From assembly GCF_000330505.1 (NCBI RefSeq), contig NW_004443615.1, positions 472,646 to 536,645 on the forward strand: a stretch of 64,000 nt of DNA, written 5' to 3'. This stretch comes from Entamoeba invadens IP1. Its lineage: Eukaryota; Evosea; Mastigamoebida; Endamoebidae. The translations under genes and the position numbers were made by a program. Below are positions 9,681 through 20,422 of this stretch, piece by piece (within the stretch, counting starts at the first letter, position 1; the number at the start of each line of letters is the position of its first letter). The notes under the pieces were generated by a model. That model saw only the letters and a list, made by a program, of their open reading frames with translations, ran no database searches and had not been told where the DNA came from.

Positions 9681-12404
9681 TCAATCAACGTGAATCAAAG
9701 AAAGCTCTTTTGCAATTTTAGAAAAGGTTGGTCGTCTATTCTGCGACTTGTTCCATCCTTTCTTGACAAAACTCTGAGCCCAAGTAGGCACTTCATTAAT
9801 ATCAGGCCGCTCATTCTTCTCGCAGACCGCCTTCTTGAATTCCCCTATTTTTGTGTAGCTCTCAAATGGGGTCTTTGAAGTGAAGATCTGCCACGCGACA
9901 AGAGAAAAAGAATAGACATCCATCTCTTTTTCAAAATTCTTGAACATCAGTCTCTCAGGAGACATCCATCTATGTGGACCGTCTTTCATCGACGCCTTTG
10001 AGATGTTAAAGTAAAAGCACATCTCAAAGTCGGTGATTTTCACACACTCGTCTGTTGTCATCACGATGTTATTTGGATTCAAATTGCCGTGCAGAATGTT
10101 GAGCTCGTGAAGATATTGCATCCCATTGACAATTGACACAATAATTTCGTATGCTGTCTTCTCGTCGAGTTTCATACTTTTTGTGAGTAACTCAATATTC
10201 GTTTTGATCGGTTCAGTCACAACGAAAAAAGTGCTCATGTCGTCTTTTCTCAAATTCATTGTTGTTCCAAAAATGCTGATCACGTTCGGGTGTTTCAAAA
10301 CGTTGAGGAGCGCAACGTCTTCCAAAAAGTGCTCACTCTTGAAATTAACACTCTTTTCGGAAAACACTTTGACAGACACTTTATCGCCTCCAAGGTAAGC
10401 AGAGCGTACTTCCCCATACACACTCTTCCACATATCCTTTATGAGAACAATTTCCGCGTTCTCGACTAATTTATAATACTCGGATATCTCTCCTCGTGTT
10501 TTTGACAACATTTTTTTCAACCCTTCAAAATCCAATTCACACGCCTTCTTCTCAACTTTGAAATATAACTCGTTCGATATTTGCAAAGCCAACTCTTCCA
10601 ACTCCTCTTTGTTCGCGACATGCTTTGGGATCTCCGCAAAGTACATTTTGTTTTCTTTTAACTTTTCAGAAACTTCCAAACTTTCACTCTCTGCAAACAT
10701 TCTGTAGATCATCATCAAGTGGTCTTTGACAAAACTTAAGTTGCCAACCTTCTTCAAAAAAAGTGCGTGGAAATAGTAAAACATATTCTGTTTGCTCTTC
10801 CCGACCAAAAAGTACTTCTTCAAGATGACCTTCTGTTCTCTTCCTTTTCTCTTCAAACTTGTCAATTTCAGGTCGTCTCTCATGAACAAAATTGTCAAGA
10901 ACTTCACAAAAACAACGAGAAACGGTTCGTCTTTGCAAAAGTGTTCCAAATGCCCAACAGCATACAACAAGTAGAACATTGTAAACACAACAGTCTTCTC
11001 GCTCATCATGACGGCTCCATTTCTTTGGTCCTCTTCCTTGGTCCATGGGAAGCAAAACTCTGAATCAAATGTTAGTAAATATGTCTTCAATAAAGCGTTA
11101 TTCCCAACAATTATTCCATGTAACAAATCCAAATTTCCATGTCCAATACTCTCAATGATCTCTCTTTTGTTAGTCACGTGGAACGGCACCCACATTTCAA
11201 AGGGTCCTTCAAACGGTAGAATTATCGGTTGAATCGAGTCTCTGAGCTTTTTAAGTCCTTTACACAGCTCGTCTGGAACATTGAACGTCCAAAACACCGT
11301 ATTGTCAAAGCCCAGCATTGTGACCATTGGAATAGTTTCATTGACCAAAAAGGCCAAACACTCAGCTTCAATTCGTCGTACATATGTCAAATTTTTGCAC
11401 TCTTCTTCTGCATTCATCGCAATGTAACGGTTGCAATAATCAACTGCAAACTTCATGTTGGCATACATTTCGCTGCTTGCACTCCCAATCAATGCGACAA
11501 ACATCGGCTTAACTTTGTGAATAATTTCAGCATCAGTGCACTCAAACTTCTTAATCAAGTTCCATGTATCGATCAACTCTTTTTTTGGTGAAGGCAAGTT
11601 CTTGTAATAATTGTGAACAATTTTCATGAAGTCTTCAGTGTAGATTTTGAAGAACCTCTTCATGTGACTTTGGGGGTAGGTGTCATACTTCTTTCGGAAT
11701 AAAAGAAATGCCATTCGAGACTCTCTCTGTTCTTCACTCTTGTACCTGAACGTTTTCAACATCAACACAAAAGAGTAGTAAAGCCCTTTCTTAAGTTTCG
11801 AAAGGATTTTTCGTCTCAAAAACCCAACTAAAACGTCGCCAACTTGTGAACAAATCGCGCTATTCGACTCGAATGGGAAACACGTCTCGATGTATTTCTT
11901 CAGTGTTAACTTATACTTGTAGTCTGGTGATGAAATTTGGTAAATTGTCTTTTGTAGCATTTCTGTCTTGATTGCAATGTCAAAGAGTGACATCAACTCA
12001 CCGGTTGTTTCGTCAATCAGAAGAACACCAATTGGAATTTCCGGTTTAATAGTGAGAATGTCCAAGAACGTGTTAAAATGCTCGGACCTCAAAGAAACAT
12101 CGTTGTCGATGACAGTAGCTATTGCGTTGACAGTTACAAATGGCATCTTTTTATTGTCCAACAACCGTGTGAGCATCTCAGCTATTGTATTTATCGATCT
12201 GTCAACATCAATAATCTCTGGAATGTCCCACAATCGGAACAGTGGATCACCAGACTTTGGGCCATGATTAAGTTTCAGAAACATTCCTCTTTTCATCAAG
12301 ACGACTTGTGACTTCTTTTTCACTTCAAGAATAACTTCCCCTTCGTACTGTTCCTCAACAAGATCACCAGTCACAGAAACAACTCCCAACGTTGTTTTTA
12401 TCAT
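9681..12404 (-). CDS. TKL-like protein kinase homologue, probable pseudokinase
   Basis: The product is 907 residues from the ATG at 12404-12402. Residues 1-640 are an unrecognised helical region. The C-terminal ~260 residues are a protein kinase fold. The ATP-anchoring Lys679 (VSVK) is kept, as are the HPNVI turn, a SPE version of the APE motif (WMSPERL), D-V-Y-S-F-S and a late Arg (NRRPTF). The catalytic loop, however, reads HGNLNPNN at 772-779 instead of HRDLKPEN, so the catalytic Asp is Asn774 and the Lys is Asn776. The magnesium-binding DFG reads DFE at 792-794. Loss of the HRD Asp with a changed DFG Gly suggests little or no phosphotransfer, so I infer a scaffolding or regulatory role. 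The kinase core resembles the TKL group common in Entamoeba. Confidence 0.88.
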   Translation of the reverse strand: MIKTTLGVVSVTGDLVEEQYEGEVILEVKKKSQVVLMKRGMFLKLNHGPKSGDPLFRLWDIPEIIDVDRSINTIAEMLTRLLDNKKMPFVTVNAIATVIDNDVSLRSEHFNTFLDILTIKPEIPIGVLLIDETTGELMSLFDIAIKTEMLQKTIYQISSPDYKYKLTLKKYIETCFPFESNSAICSQVGDVLVGFLRRKILSKLKKGLYYSFVLMLKTFRYKSEEQRESRMAFLLFRKKYDTYPQSHMKRFFKIYTEDFMKIVHNYYKNLPSPKKELIDTWNLIKKFECTDAEIIHKVKPMFVALIGSASSEMYANMKFAVDYCNRYIAMNAEEECKNLTYVRRIEAECLAFLVNETIPMVTMLGFDNTVFWTFNVPDELCKGLKKLRDSIQPIILPFEGPFEMWVPFHVTNKREIIESIGHGNLDLLHGIIVGNNALLKTYLLTFDSEFCFPWTKEEDQRNGAVMMSEKTVVFTMFYLLYAVGHLEHFCKDEPFLVVFVKFLTILFMRDDLKLTSLKRKGREQKVILKKYFLVGKSKQNMFYYFHALFLKKVGNLSFVKDHLMMIYRMFAESESLEVSEKLKENKMYFAEIPKHVANKEELEELALQISNELYFKVEKKACELDFEGLKKMLSKTRGEISEYYKLVENAEIVLIKDMWKSVYGEVRSAYLGGDKVSVKVFSEKSVNFKSEHFLEDVALLNVLKHPNVISIFGTTMNLRKDDMSTFFVVTEPIKTNIELLTKSMKLDEKTAYEIIVSIVNGMQYLHELNILHGNLNPNNIVMTTDECVKITDFEMCFYFNISKASMKDGPHRWMSPERLMFKNFEKEMDVYSFSLVAWQIFTSKTPFESYTKIGEFKKAVCEKNERPDINEVPTWAQSFVKKGWNKSQNRRPTFSKIAKELSLIHVD

Positions 12405-12915
12405 TTGTTTTCAATAATTAGTACTTGGTGTTTTTTATTTGTACTTTTATAGGATCTATTCTATTTTAAGAACAGATTATATCACGTTTTTTAACTGTTT
12501 TTTAATATATTTTTTAGAAACCGGTTTTTTTTTAAATATTCAGCAAACAATTAAATTATTAAATTCGAAAAACAAATTAAAAATATTTTTTATCAAACAA
12601 AAGCAAAACAATGGAAAGTGGTTTATTCTCGCAGTCAAACAAGTATTGTGTCAATTGAATCATTATTGTTCAGTTCATTCTCATTTTGAATGAATTGTTT
12701 TTTAACAATTCAAATACAAATGAAATTGACTTTTACACAATTAATTGATCATATTAAAATATAAAATTATGCTAAAAGGGCTCAATACATTTATCACAAC
12801 AATAACATATTGATTTGTTTTAATTCAATATTTCTTATTAATTACTAAAAATAAATCAATTTAGTTTCTTGTTCCACAAGCGATCAATTTGAACAACACC
12901 ATTGTTACCCAAACA
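12405..12915. other. Intergenic spacer
   Basis: AT-rich sequence between two minus-strand genes. An 84-codon plus-strand ORF at 12439-12693 begins at a non-ATG codon and is dominated by Ile, Phe, Lys and Asn, as expected from AT-rich spacer, so it is not called. Positions 12847-12915 may be coding if the stop at 12918-12916 is read through (see the homeodomain-like ORF). Confidence 0.45.
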
Positions 12916-13230
12916 TTAGATCATTTCAGATGGATGCGGATATAGTCCTGTTGTGTTTCCTAAGATCCATTCGTCGATCCTTTGTTTTTTTTCAAATGAA
13001 TACATGTTCTTATAAAACCTCAAGTTGAATGGAGTCAATTCATTTGTTCCATTCCCAACAGAACAAACAACAGTTTCATTCTCCTCGTGGTTTCGAGGAC
13101 TTCTCGCGCTTCCGTTGTATTTACCATCGTTTGTGGAACTTGCTTCTAAAAAAGAATGACACAGGCTCTCACCTTTACTCGTGCTCTCACTGGACAAAAT
13201 GCGGTGCACCATAATGTCCTTACTCTCCAT
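12916..13230 (-). CDS. Small protein with homeodomain-like C-terminus, possibly interrupted
   Basis: A 104-residue ORF starts with the ATG at 13230-13228. The N-terminal half is Ser/Asn-rich. The C-terminal part (K-K-Q-R-I-D-E-W-I followed by Y-P-H-P-S-E-M) resembles helix 1 and the loop of TALE/KN homeodomains, where a W is followed by a YPS motif. The frame then hits TAA. Reading past that stop in the same frame gives about 19 codons ending at a TGA near 12860, including G-V-V-Q-I-D-R-L-W-N-K-K-L, which resembles a recognition helix (QVxxWFxNxR) with some residues missing. The ORF may be a homeobox gene interrupted by a nonsense codon, a truncated protein, or an unrelated small protein. The domain call is by eye and weak. 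Confidence 0.45.
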   Translation of the reverse strand: MESKDIMVHRILSSESTSKGESLCHSFLEASSTNDGKYNGSARSPRNHEENETVVCSVGNGTNELTPFNLRFYKNMYSFEKKQRIDEWILGNTTGLYPHPSEMI

Positions 13231-13661
13231 GCCTTTTCAGTTCGTCTTGAGTATAAAAGCCTCTCCAAGTCTCTCTATTACCTGTTTGTCTTCTTCTTTT
13301 CATCATTTTTGAGGTTTCCGCCCCCTTCGCAATTTTCCTTTTACTATACCATTTTTTTTGTTTTGTTATAATTATTTTTAGTAACAAATTATATTATTAA
13401 TTATTAATTGATTGACTAAATAATTATTTATTACAATTCGTATTACCATATATATTGATTTGCCGCTCGTCCAGAATCACGTACTTTTTCTATTTTAATG
13501 GAAAATTTTGAGTTTTGTTATTTTTCAAATCAACTGAATATAACAAAATAATAATATTTTTATTAATTAAAAATACTACATCAAAGAACACCAAAAATAG
13601 AATAGTAAAAATCGAATCATGAATCAAACAATAAACATCGAGGTGTTTGTGAAAAAAGCTT
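13231..13661. other. Intergenic spacer
   Basis: Spacer between two minus-strand genes. The part near 13300 is relatively T/C-rich on the plus strand, and the rest is AT-rich. Short ORFs overlap it on both strands without coding features. Confidence 0.45.
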
Positions 13662-14810
13662 TCACTCTGTTTTGCTGAGCTGTTCCGACACAAAGTTTAT
13701 CCACTTTGAAACGGGTAGTTTCTTCTCATCGATCTCCTCCATCAGTTGTTGCAACGAGATGTTGTAACTTTGCGAATGGGTGACTTTATACGACAAGGCA
13801 ATCGCGCTCAAAAACACTGTCCTGCTCTCTTCAGTTGAAAGCACCATCCATAAACACTCTTTGTTTTCTTTTTCTTGTTGCGTTCGTATATCCTCTTTTT
13901 TCTTCTGTTCATCTTCGAGTCGTTTAATCTGTGCTCGCACTTCTTTTTGTTGTGTGCGGATGGAGGTGAGTTCACTCTCAAGTTTCTTCATCTTTTCATC
14001 AAGTTCATTTTTTGTGCGTTCAGTGTCGTTCTTTTTATATTCACAGTTCTCCTGAATCGTCTTTAAATCCTTTAAATTTGCCTCCGAGCACTCTAAAATT
14101 GTTTTAAGACGTTTATTCTCACCCCAAAGTAAATGCAACTTCTCTTTGAGTTTTGTCAATTCCCTTCCGAAATATTCATCCGTGTTTTTCATTGACCCAA
14201 CGATTTGCTTTGCTTCCTTTTGTTCATTTTCAAACTCATTGTTTACCAATTGAAATGCCTCCGTGTGTTTACCAATTGTTACCCTCTGTTCAGTACAAGT
14301 CTTCTGGATACTTTCCTCTATTTTGTCCAAAGTTTCAATCATAGTTTTGACTGTGTTTGTCTGCTTACTAACCTCCTCTATTATATTCTGATTACTATTT
14401 GTAAGATCCTCTTCCTTTCTTTTAACATCAATAGACGAGCCTTGCTTGAATTGTAATTCCTTCAACGTCACAATTTTCTGTTTCTTCTCCATTATTCGCC
14501 GCTTAAGAACATCGACTCGTTCCACCAAGTTGTCATTTGCTCCGATCTCTGTGGATCCCTTTTGTTCCATCTGCCCCTCTTTTTCAGTTTTCGTTCGCTC
14601 TTTTTTGACCTTGCCCTTTTCGTTTTGTTTTTTGTGGATTTTCTGGATGTGTGCTATTTTGAGTTCCGCCTCTTTTAGTCCCTCTTTCACGTTATCCACG
14701 AAACTGTCGACACTATCATCATTACCGATATTTGCCATACTCAATAACTCCTCTATTTTTGTGTCTTGCACCGTCTCGGCTCTCTGCGGTGTTGTGTCTT
14801 TATCGCTCAT
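13662..14810 (-). CDS. Coiled-coil protein
   Basis: The product is 382 residues from the ATG at 14810-14808. It is rich in Glu, Lys and Gln, with heptad-like spacing from about residue 35 to 320, broken by Asn/Thr-rich linkers. The last 60 residues (from C-L-W-M-V-L-S) are non-coiled and hydrophobic enough to form a small folded domain. Proteins of this type are usually annotated in Entamoeba only by weak similarity to generic coiled-coil families. I do not recognise a specific homologue. A structural or scaffold role is likely. The next gene upstream (15835-14930) is also a minus-strand coiled-coil protein, separated by 119 bp. Confidence 0.8.
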   Translation of the reverse strand: MSDKDTTPQRAETVQDTKIEELLSMANIGNDDSVDSFVDNVKEGLKEAELKIAHIQKIHKKQNEKGKVKKERTKTEKEGQMEQKGSTEIGANDNLVERVDVLKRRIMEKKQKIVTLKELQFKQGSSIDVKRKEEDLTNSNQNIIEEVSKQTNTVKTMIETLDKIEESIQKTCTEQRVTIGKHTEAFQLVNNEFENEQKEAKQIVGSMKNTDEYFGRELTKLKEKLHLLWGENKRLKTILECSEANLKDLKTIQENCEYKKNDTERTKNELDEKMKKLESELTSIRTQQKEVRAQIKRLEDEQKKKEDIRTQQEKENKECLWMVLSTEESRTVFLSAIALSYKVTHSQSYNISLQQLMEEIDEKKLPVSKWINFVSEQLSKTE

Positions 14811-14929
14811 TAAAAAAGTTATATTTTTAAGTTCACGTCACGAAGTCAATGATTACAAAATGTTATATATAACATTTTATGAGGAGTATCAATCCCACAT
14901 AACATAAAAATACTTTGAATTATGACTAT

Positions 14930-15835
14930 TTAATCGACCTTATTGAGTTTCTTTTTGAGATTTGTGATTGTCCGTTGTTGCTTTGAAACTAATTTTCTCA
15001 ACCGTCTTGCCGTTTCTTCGAGTGTGATGATTTGTTCCATCAGTTCTCTTTCCCTTTCAAGTTTGTGTTTGTCGCCTTTCTTTGGGGTTGGACTCTTTGA
15101 CTTTGACCGAGGAGTATCTGTTGTGGTCTTAGGGGTATTCGTTACCAAGAAATGATCCGTTGGGCTGAGTCGTTCAGTGATTCCTTCCAAACTCATCTCA
15201 CGTTGAAGTTGTCCAAGTCCATCATATTGGACGGATTTAATCTCACGGAAGTATGACTTTCCACGATTTGGTAAAGAACGTTCTTTCAATTGTGATTGAC
15301 TTGCAATCTCTTTTTCTTGCTTCGCTTTTTTCTCGTCACTTTTCTTCTTCTTATCTAGTTTCTCTTTCTGCTCTTTCAATCTCTCGTTTTCTTTCTCTTG
15401 CTGTTTTTTGTCTTTCTCTCTTTCTTTCTTGTCTTTTTGATAGCTTTTTGGTGGGAGTGGAGGTGGATTAAGACTCATAGTGAGTTGTTTAGCCAGCATA
15501 TCTTGCATGGCTGTCATTTTCTCTGATTTCGGTGATTTGTATGAGAGGATTTCTTCGTTTTGTAAGTCGTGTGATTTTGATCTTGGCAGAACGGTGACTC
15601 TTTTAGCGTTTTCTTTTACAGGAGTGTTACACTGTACAGAATTTGGTCTTTTACTTTCTTGTGTGTTGCCAAGAGCTGGACTTTGAATTGAAGAATTCTT
15701 TTCACCTTCGTTTTGGACTTCCTCTTTACAAAGTCCCATTTTCTTTTGTTTGAAGACCATCTCCGACATGAAGACGTCGAAACTGACAGGCGCCATTGGT
15801 TTAGGAGACTTACAGACCGCGCTTTTAGTTGACAT
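14930..15835 (-). CDS. Lysine-rich protein with C-terminal coiled coil
   Basis: The product is 301 residues from the ATG at 15835-15833. The first ~120 residues are Ser/Pro-rich with several basic-Ser-Pro sites (KSPKP, YKSPKSEK, PRSKS), possible sites for proline-directed kinases. Residues 125-185 are a highly charged Lys/Glu/Gln helix that could be a long single alpha-helix. The C-terminal ~40 residues form a short leucine-heptad coiled coil (L-M-E-Q-I-I-T-L-E-E...). The composition suggests a cytoskeletal or nuclear disordered protein, but no family was recognised. The frame is open throughout with no intron consensus. Confidence 0.75.
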   Translation of the reverse strand: MSTKSAVCKSPKPMAPVSFDVFMSEMVFKQKKMGLCKEEVQNEGEKNSSIQSPALGNTQESKRPNSVQCNTPVKENAKRVTVLPRSKSHDLQNEEILSYKSPKSEKMTAMQDMLAKQLTMSLNPPPLPPKSYQKDKKEREKDKKQQEKENERLKEQKEKLDKKKKSDEKKAKQEKEIASQSQLKERSLPNRGKSYFREIKSVQYDGLGQLQREMSLEGITERLSPTDHFLVTNTPKTTTDTPRSKSKSPTPKKGDKHKLERERELMEQIITLEETARRLRKLVSKQQRTITNLKKKLNKVD

Positions 15836-17830
15836 GATGATAACAAAGTATCTAAGTTCAGAAGTTTATATTGAGGAACACAACCACCTCTTACCCTTCT
15901 CTATTTTGTAGACACGGAAAGAAGTTATTAATTACATATTTCTTCATTTTTGATTACTATTACAATGCCTTAAAATCCCGATTTGTGGCAGGTTTCATGT
16001 GATTTTTGGACTCTTAACAAATAAACCTCAAATCATCAGTGTTTCATAGGATGACTTTACTATACAATTGTGATTATTAAACCAATTAAAATAATTCTTT
16101 TTCATTTTTATGGCTTTTGAAATTCCGCTCCAAAGTTTGTCTGACTTTTTCGTTCATTGTCTCTATGTTTGATGCTTATTGTGTGATTTGCTCAATAGCA
16201 TTTATTTTTATTCATTGTCCCCAGTTTTTACTGTTTTTTTGCATTTCATGTTATCTTGGTAACAAATCGATTAATAATTAAATACTTTAATACAGTTTGT
16301 TATTGTCTTGTAATACAATATATTATTAGTGTTCAATGCCGATTAAATGCAAATAGTATTTAACACTTCAATTCACATTAAGTTAAGCAAATCATGAAAA
16401 ATGGAAATATCCAGTCTTGAGAATTATGTTGTCTGGAGTCAAATAATACCACCATTTTTTGTGATTATTTTGTTATGTGTTTTTTGTTCTGAAATTTCGG
16501 GATAATCGCAATAAAAAAAACAAAATCAACAAAATTGGACAAATGGTTTAGTTATTATTTCCTCTTGACAAATTATTCTTCCATTTAATAGAATTTTTTT
16601 TTACACAAAAAAATCTTTTTTTAGGTTTATTTTTTGGAATTATGACTTTTTTAGTTAAACTTAAGCATTTATTGTTTTTTTTAACCAAATATTTTTTTAA
16701 ATTAAATAACAAACTAACAATTTAATTATTTTTAATTGATAAAAATAGTAATGATACCAAATTCTTAAAATGAATATACTTAATAAAAAATTATTAAATA
16801 ACAAGTTTGTTTTAAAATTACACCTTTTTATTTTTGAAGCAGATTTCTTGTACGAACTATAAATACACAGACAATCTCGTTTATTTTTTAATTCATTTTG
16901 TTTGTATTTTTTTTGAAGTGTTTGTTGCTCTTTATTTTACAGTTTTATTGGGATAATTTGCTAATACAGAAATCCGAAATCAAAAAGTCAAAAACGCAGT
17001 TAAGATGGTTTTTATTATTGAGAAATATATTAAAATATGGTGTTGATATTTTATATTTTAATTGTTAAATTATAATATAAATATAGTTTAACGACTTTGT
17101 TTGTTTAACATGTTAGAATTAAAAAATTTTAAAAATTATAGTAATAAAAACTATTATTTCCAAACAAATATTTTCTTTTGAACAGAAAATTTCCATTCTT
17201 CCATGCAACAATTTCCAGTAATTCGTTTTTTCCCCGATTATTTAAAAGAAAATCGACTAAAAAGAAGACGTCAATAACTAAGTTAGATTTGTTCCATATC
17301 AATATGTTTTTGTTAGAATAAGATCACTATCGGATGCAACAATAATTTAAATGAAAAGAGATGGCATATTAGCTAAAACCTTTATAATATTAGTTAAATT
17401 ATTTAATAATAAACGGGAATAAATGTGTTTATAGCAAATTACCACTTTGTGTAAAACTGATAAAAGCAAATAAACAAAATACTCAAAAAATAAGCAATCA
17501 TTTTTTTTCGCTTTATAATATCGCCATAAAAACATGTAATGTTTTGATTATAAATAAAGTTAATACCATATAGTATCATAATAGTAAGTTTATTAAACTA
17601 TATATATTGTTTATAAAAACTATGTGTGTTTTTTATGGTTTTTTAGAACCAAATTAAAAAAATGTAACATGTATTGGTATGTTTTTATAGTTAATAAAAA
17701 TATTAAATTATAAAATAATTAATAATAATAACTATTATTTAACTAGAAATAATAGTTTTTAATAATAATTATTTTTTTTAATTTAATTTTTTGATTAAAA
17801 ATTTTTTTAAATAAAAAACACTTTAAACAT
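15836..17830. other. Long gene-poor AT-rich spacer
   Basis: About 2 kb upstream of the MITE at 17831 with no coding ORF on either strand; the only ORF over 60 codons (17347-17535 minus) has spacer-like composition. The segment 15900-16260 is somewhat less AT-rich than the rest. No tRNA, rRNA or obvious snRNA was recognised. Confidence 0.5.
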
Positions 17831-18344
17831 AAAGTCTGTTTTCTATTTAGTGATATTCTTAAAATACAACAAAGAAAAGAACTAGACCGACAATATTAAA
17901 CTATAATTTACTATACTCAATATCGCTAATTAAAAACCATTAACTATTAATAAAATTGTCATTAATTAAAACTAATGTTAAACAAATCCTAAGCATTGAC
18001 TTTTTCCAAATCACTTGTTGTCGTTTTCAATTTGACCCAAATGATAATTTGACATGTCTGCTCAATCAAAATTGACATTATATTAATTTTGAATTATCTG
18101 GTTGACTCATTTATTTCGTCGTATTCATATTTCAAGACCAACCTATTCTTCGTTTTGGCTTTATAAATTTTTCAGTTGTCAAGCAGTTTTTGTTATAAAA
18201 AAAAGCACACTTTTATAAAAAAGAACAAAAAAATAAAATACAAACCATTTTTTTGAAAAACCACTTTATTTTTATTATAAATTATAATAATGTTATTATA
18301 AACAATAGTAAAACCCCAATATCCTTAAATAGAAAACAGACTGT
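17831..18344. repeat. MITE-like element, family B (about 0.5 kb)
   Basis: The left TIR AAGTCTGTTTTCTATTTAG starts at 17832 and is matched on the other strand from 18343 by CAGTCTGTTTTCTATTTAA. By eye 23 of 25 core bases agree over 17833-17857 and 18318-18342. TA lies immediately outside both ends (17830-17831 region and 18344-18345), as expected of a Tc1/mariner-type target. There is no coding capacity. The right end, read inwards, continues GATATTGGGGTTTTACTA, which is repeated at 24806-24850, so this family is dispersed. Confidence 0.65.
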
Positions 18345-18345
18345 A

Positions 18346-19024
18346 CTGTTTTAGATTCTAATAATAATGTTATTAAATGTATTACTATTTTTTTATTCGA
18401 TTAACAACAAATAATTGACTTTTTCTGACTTTTATACTACGTTTTCATTAATTTTTTAAATTCGAAAAAATCAAATAAAGTATTATTTCAATTGAAGTTT
18501 TAATCAATTAATTTTAATAACAAGAAAAGAGATAAACAATTTTAAAAATTTAAAAATTGTTTGAATTGAAAAAAATGTAGTTTTAGAAATTATAAACCCC
18601 CAATATCCCGAATATACCTACTATTATTTTTTTGAATTTAGTTTTATACTTTTTATATTATTACAAAAGAACCATTTTACAAACTAAACAAGTTTTTTAA
18701 TTTCTACCAAATGGTTTATTTTTAAACAATACTTAATAGTTTTTTTATTATAAATAATACAATACTTAACCAAAGGACTAATAATAGAAAATACAACACC
18801 TTTTATATCGGTCAAAGAAATAACATATAAGATAAAAAACCCCAAATAGAGAGAAAAAAGGAACAATTACATTCCGATAAAATGAGAGTGACCGAATGAA
18901 ATGAAAAAGAGATAAAGTGGCATCTCTTCCTATCGCGCGATATGACGAACACGAGAAAATAGTGTTTAAAAAAAAGTGAAATAAACACTGTAAGAAACCT
19001 ACATCTCATCTCAAAAAAAGTTGA
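18346..19024. other. AT-rich spacer upstream of the ARM-repeat gene
   Basis: Mostly A+T. A segment near 18594-18612 again contains the CCCCAATATCC core seen in the family-B repeat, perhaps a decayed fragment. The two minus-strand ORFs here are Phe/Ile/Leu-rich and not called. Confidence 0.4.
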
Positions 19025-20422
19025 ATGGCGTCTTTACGAACACGAACGAATTTGTCTGAACAGTGTCACTTCTGCTCGCTTGAATTGAAAAAGATTCGCG
19101 ATACAAAAAGAAGTCAAATGCTGTCGAACAACCGGTTGATAGTCGTATGCGATACGGAAAGCCCCCGCCTCTCTCCGCGCAGTTATTTGAGTAATTTAAC
19201 CGAACTCTACCAAATTGTTAATCACGAGAATTTAACACCTTTTGAATTGGATTTTGTGTTAGACAAAGTCCTCCAAGTGTCTTCGCGACGGGATCACCCG
19301 CCTATGACTGAGATCTTCATGTCAGGGTTAATCAACAAATTTTTTAATCTTGGGAGTAATATGGAATTGCCACAGAAGAAAGTCTTCTTACAAATCCTAG
19401 AAAACATTACAGCGGCGGATGCTATCTACCACAAGGAGTTGCAAAAGAATGGGATAGTCCAATTTATCACACAATGCGCAAAAGAAAAGGAACTCATCCC
19501 CGACACATGCGGGTGCATTTGTAACCTTTGTTTGGACTCCCCGGAGATCTTGAGTATCGTCATGAAGAGTAAATTATTGAACACTATGATCGCAATGTAC
19601 GAGAACATAGTAGACATCCCTTATACATTAATATGGGATATCAGAGTGATCGTACAAAGTATTCGCGAGACTTCTATATTGTCCGATTTTGTAATGCTTG
19701 CCATGAATCTGTTGGATAACTCCGACGAGTCATTTAAGTATAAAGATGTTATGTATATAATAATTGGAGAGATTTGTATGAAGGACGTCTCTTTGTTACA
19801 GCCATTTCTCAAGAAGATAGTGAATATGATAGTACTTGCGTGTCAAAAAGACTCTTCGTATTGTACTGTAGCACTTCGGACGTTGGAAGTGATCACGTTA
19901 AAAACAGAGATACCCAACAGTGTGTCTGAATGTATTCGTATTCTTCAAATTGAACATTACAGTACCGATTTGACGGTCAAAGAGTTTCTCTTAAAATGTG
20001 CAGTGAACATGATAAACATGGCGAGGACTACTGAGTTGCCTTTAACTCTTGTCTCACAGAATTTTTTCTATAGTTACATGCCAAGAATAGAACAATCACA
20101 CCATGAAAAGGAAAAATTGTTGTTATTAGAAGTTGTGATATTGTGCGCTTTGGCATTCAAATGTGAGGAAGAGTGCTTTTTGGACGTCAACATCTTACAA
20201 TTCATCGCACTTGTCCCGATGAATAACACTCGTCTTGTTGTCTTGTCACTGGTCTTACTCCAAAAAGTGGTGAGTCGCAACGTCGACATCGAATCTTATG
20301 TCGACGAAAAACTTAGAATGTGGTTCGATAAAGTTCTTGTGTCAAAACAGAACAACACGGTCTCTGATATGGCGAAAGCACTTGCTATGCACATATTTAT
20401 TGAAGACCAAATGGCGCTGTGA
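19025..20422 (+). CDS. Importin-alpha-like ARM-repeat protein
   Basis: The product is 465 residues from the ATG at 19025. The N-terminus contains a basic stretch, L-E-L-K-K-I-R-D-T-K-R-S-Q-M-L, resembling the importin-beta-binding helix of importin alpha (LRKxKRxExxxKRR). The rest is helical repeat sequence with armadillo-like spacing from about residue 60 to the end. Importin alpha recognises nuclear-localisation signals and bridges cargo to importin beta. The length is shorter than the usual 500-530 residues. The typical W-x-x-x-N asparagine ladder is poorly preserved, so this is a divergent member or a related ARM protein. The gene is intronless. Confidence 0.6.
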   Translation: MASLRTRTNLSEQCHFCSLELKKIRDTKRSQMLSNNRLIVVCDTESPRLSPRSYLSNLTELYQIVNHENLTPFELDFVLDKVLQVSSRRDHPPMTEIFMSGLINKFFNLGSNMELPQKKVFLQILENITAADAIYHKELQKNGIVQFITQCAKEKELIPDTCGCICNLCLDSPEILSIVMKSKLLNTMIAMYENIVDIPYTLIWDIRVIVQSIRETSILSDFVMLAMNLLDNSDESFKYKDVMYIIIGEICMKDVSLLQPFLKKIVNMIVLACQKDSSYCTVALRTLEVITLKTEIPNSVSECIRILQIEHYSTDLTVKEFLLKCAVNMINMARTTELPLTLVSQNFFYSYMPRIEQSHHEKEKLLLLEVVILCALAFKCEEECFLDVNILQFIALVPMNNTRLVVLSLVLLQKVVSRNVDIESYVDEKLRMWFDKVLVSKQNNTVSDMAKALAMHIFIEDQMAL

